From Aeromonas australiensis (GTDB lineage Bacteria; Pseudomonadota; Gammaproteobacteria; Enterobacterales; Aeromonadaceae), in the NCBI RefSeq assembly GCF_000819725.1, contig NZ_CDDH01000002.1, positions 60,810 to 124,809 on the forward strand: a stretch of 64,000 nucleotides of DNA, in the 5' to 3' direction. A model generated the notes under the pieces. It had not been told where the DNA came from. It ran no database searches and worked only from the letters and a program-made list of their open reading frames with translations. Below, in pieces: positions 63,899 through 64,000 of the stretch; the stretch's first letter is position 1, and each line of letters starts with the position of its first letter. The position numbers were made by a program, and so were the translations under genes.

Positions 63899-64000
63899 AA
63901 TTCTTCATCTGAAAAGCTGACGTGAATAGTGATGTTGCCCTTGGCTTGTCACTATCACTGAATTAGTTAGTAGTTCGCTCTATTTGCTACAAGCCTTAGA

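Noticed and set aside
63899..64000. 3' end of 23S rRNA inside the window
   Set aside because: I could not find the conserved 23S tail; the stretch reads as the 23S-5S spacer.

Overview
The window looks like a stretch of an Aeromonas chromosome (Gammaproteobacteria). The DNA is GC-rich, and many loci have the enterobacterial/Vibrio layout: a nudF-yqiB-cpdA-yqiA-parE-parC block divergent from tolC, a complete menFDHBCE operon divergent from menA, and an rRNA operon with a distal tRNA-Asp. It also carries genes typical of aquatic pathogens: an M9 collagenase, a TonB-dependent copper receptor, a MetJ-type metA and a Fur-controlled sodA. The species cannot be fixed from the sequence alone. Almost everything is core chromosome; I see no prophage, insertion sequence, integron, CRISPR array or defence island.

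Layout. 1-5387 (minus): parC (5' end only), parE, yqiA, cpdA, yqiB, nudF. 5692-7011 (plus): tolC, the outer-membrane efflux channel. 7128-14930: hldE and lpxL (LPS inner core and lipid A), a DnaJ-related protein, a small unknown, an MscS-like channel with ZntB, a YaiI protein, a YdjM-like hydrolase and dbpA. 15020-15665: a YkgJ-type cysteine-cluster gene followed by extra copies of its own 3' end. 15988-24175: menaquinone synthesis, with menA divergent from a tightly overlapping menF-D-H-B-C-E operon. 24395-28266: collagenase and SanA. 28351-34905: oxidative-stress and iron genes (sodA with a TPR partner under a Fur box; bfd and bfr), plus cheV, an SDR, tmcA and a HlyU-like protein. 35108-41553: DUF885 peptidase-like lipoprotein, mgsA, a YqhD-type reductase, an unknown protein and a C69 dipeptidase. 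41614-45411: ydfG, DUF3624, a GNAT, an RLAN-type ATP-grasp ligase and an MgtC-like protein. 45463-51893: an amylase lipoprotein, the copper receptor, DUF2442 and an LTA-synthase-like enzyme. 51984-59497: Lrp/AsnC regulator, CDKN3-like phosphatase, metA, HD-GYP protein, CinA-like protein, FapA-like protein and a YidA-type phosphatase. 59598-64000 (minus): an unusual large class A penicillin-binding protein, yeeX, and the end of an rRNA operon (tRNA-Asp and 5S rRNA).

How the parts work together. The men genes supply the anaerobic quinone. lpxL, hldE, tolC, the large PBP and sanA serve the envelope. sodA, bfd and bfr couple iron status to oxidative defence. mgsA and the YqhD-like reductase sit next to each other and can make and detoxify reactive aldehydes.

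The most unusual structure is a pair of partial gene duplications. The yqiB 5' end is repeated once (about 4561-4740) and the ykgJ 3' end is present three times with a 139-bp period (about 15238-15590). In both, the repeated codons differ mostly by synonymous changes, as if the copies came from different lineages. The two scars could mark the ends of an imported segment of about 11 kb. I found no clearly new multi-gene system.
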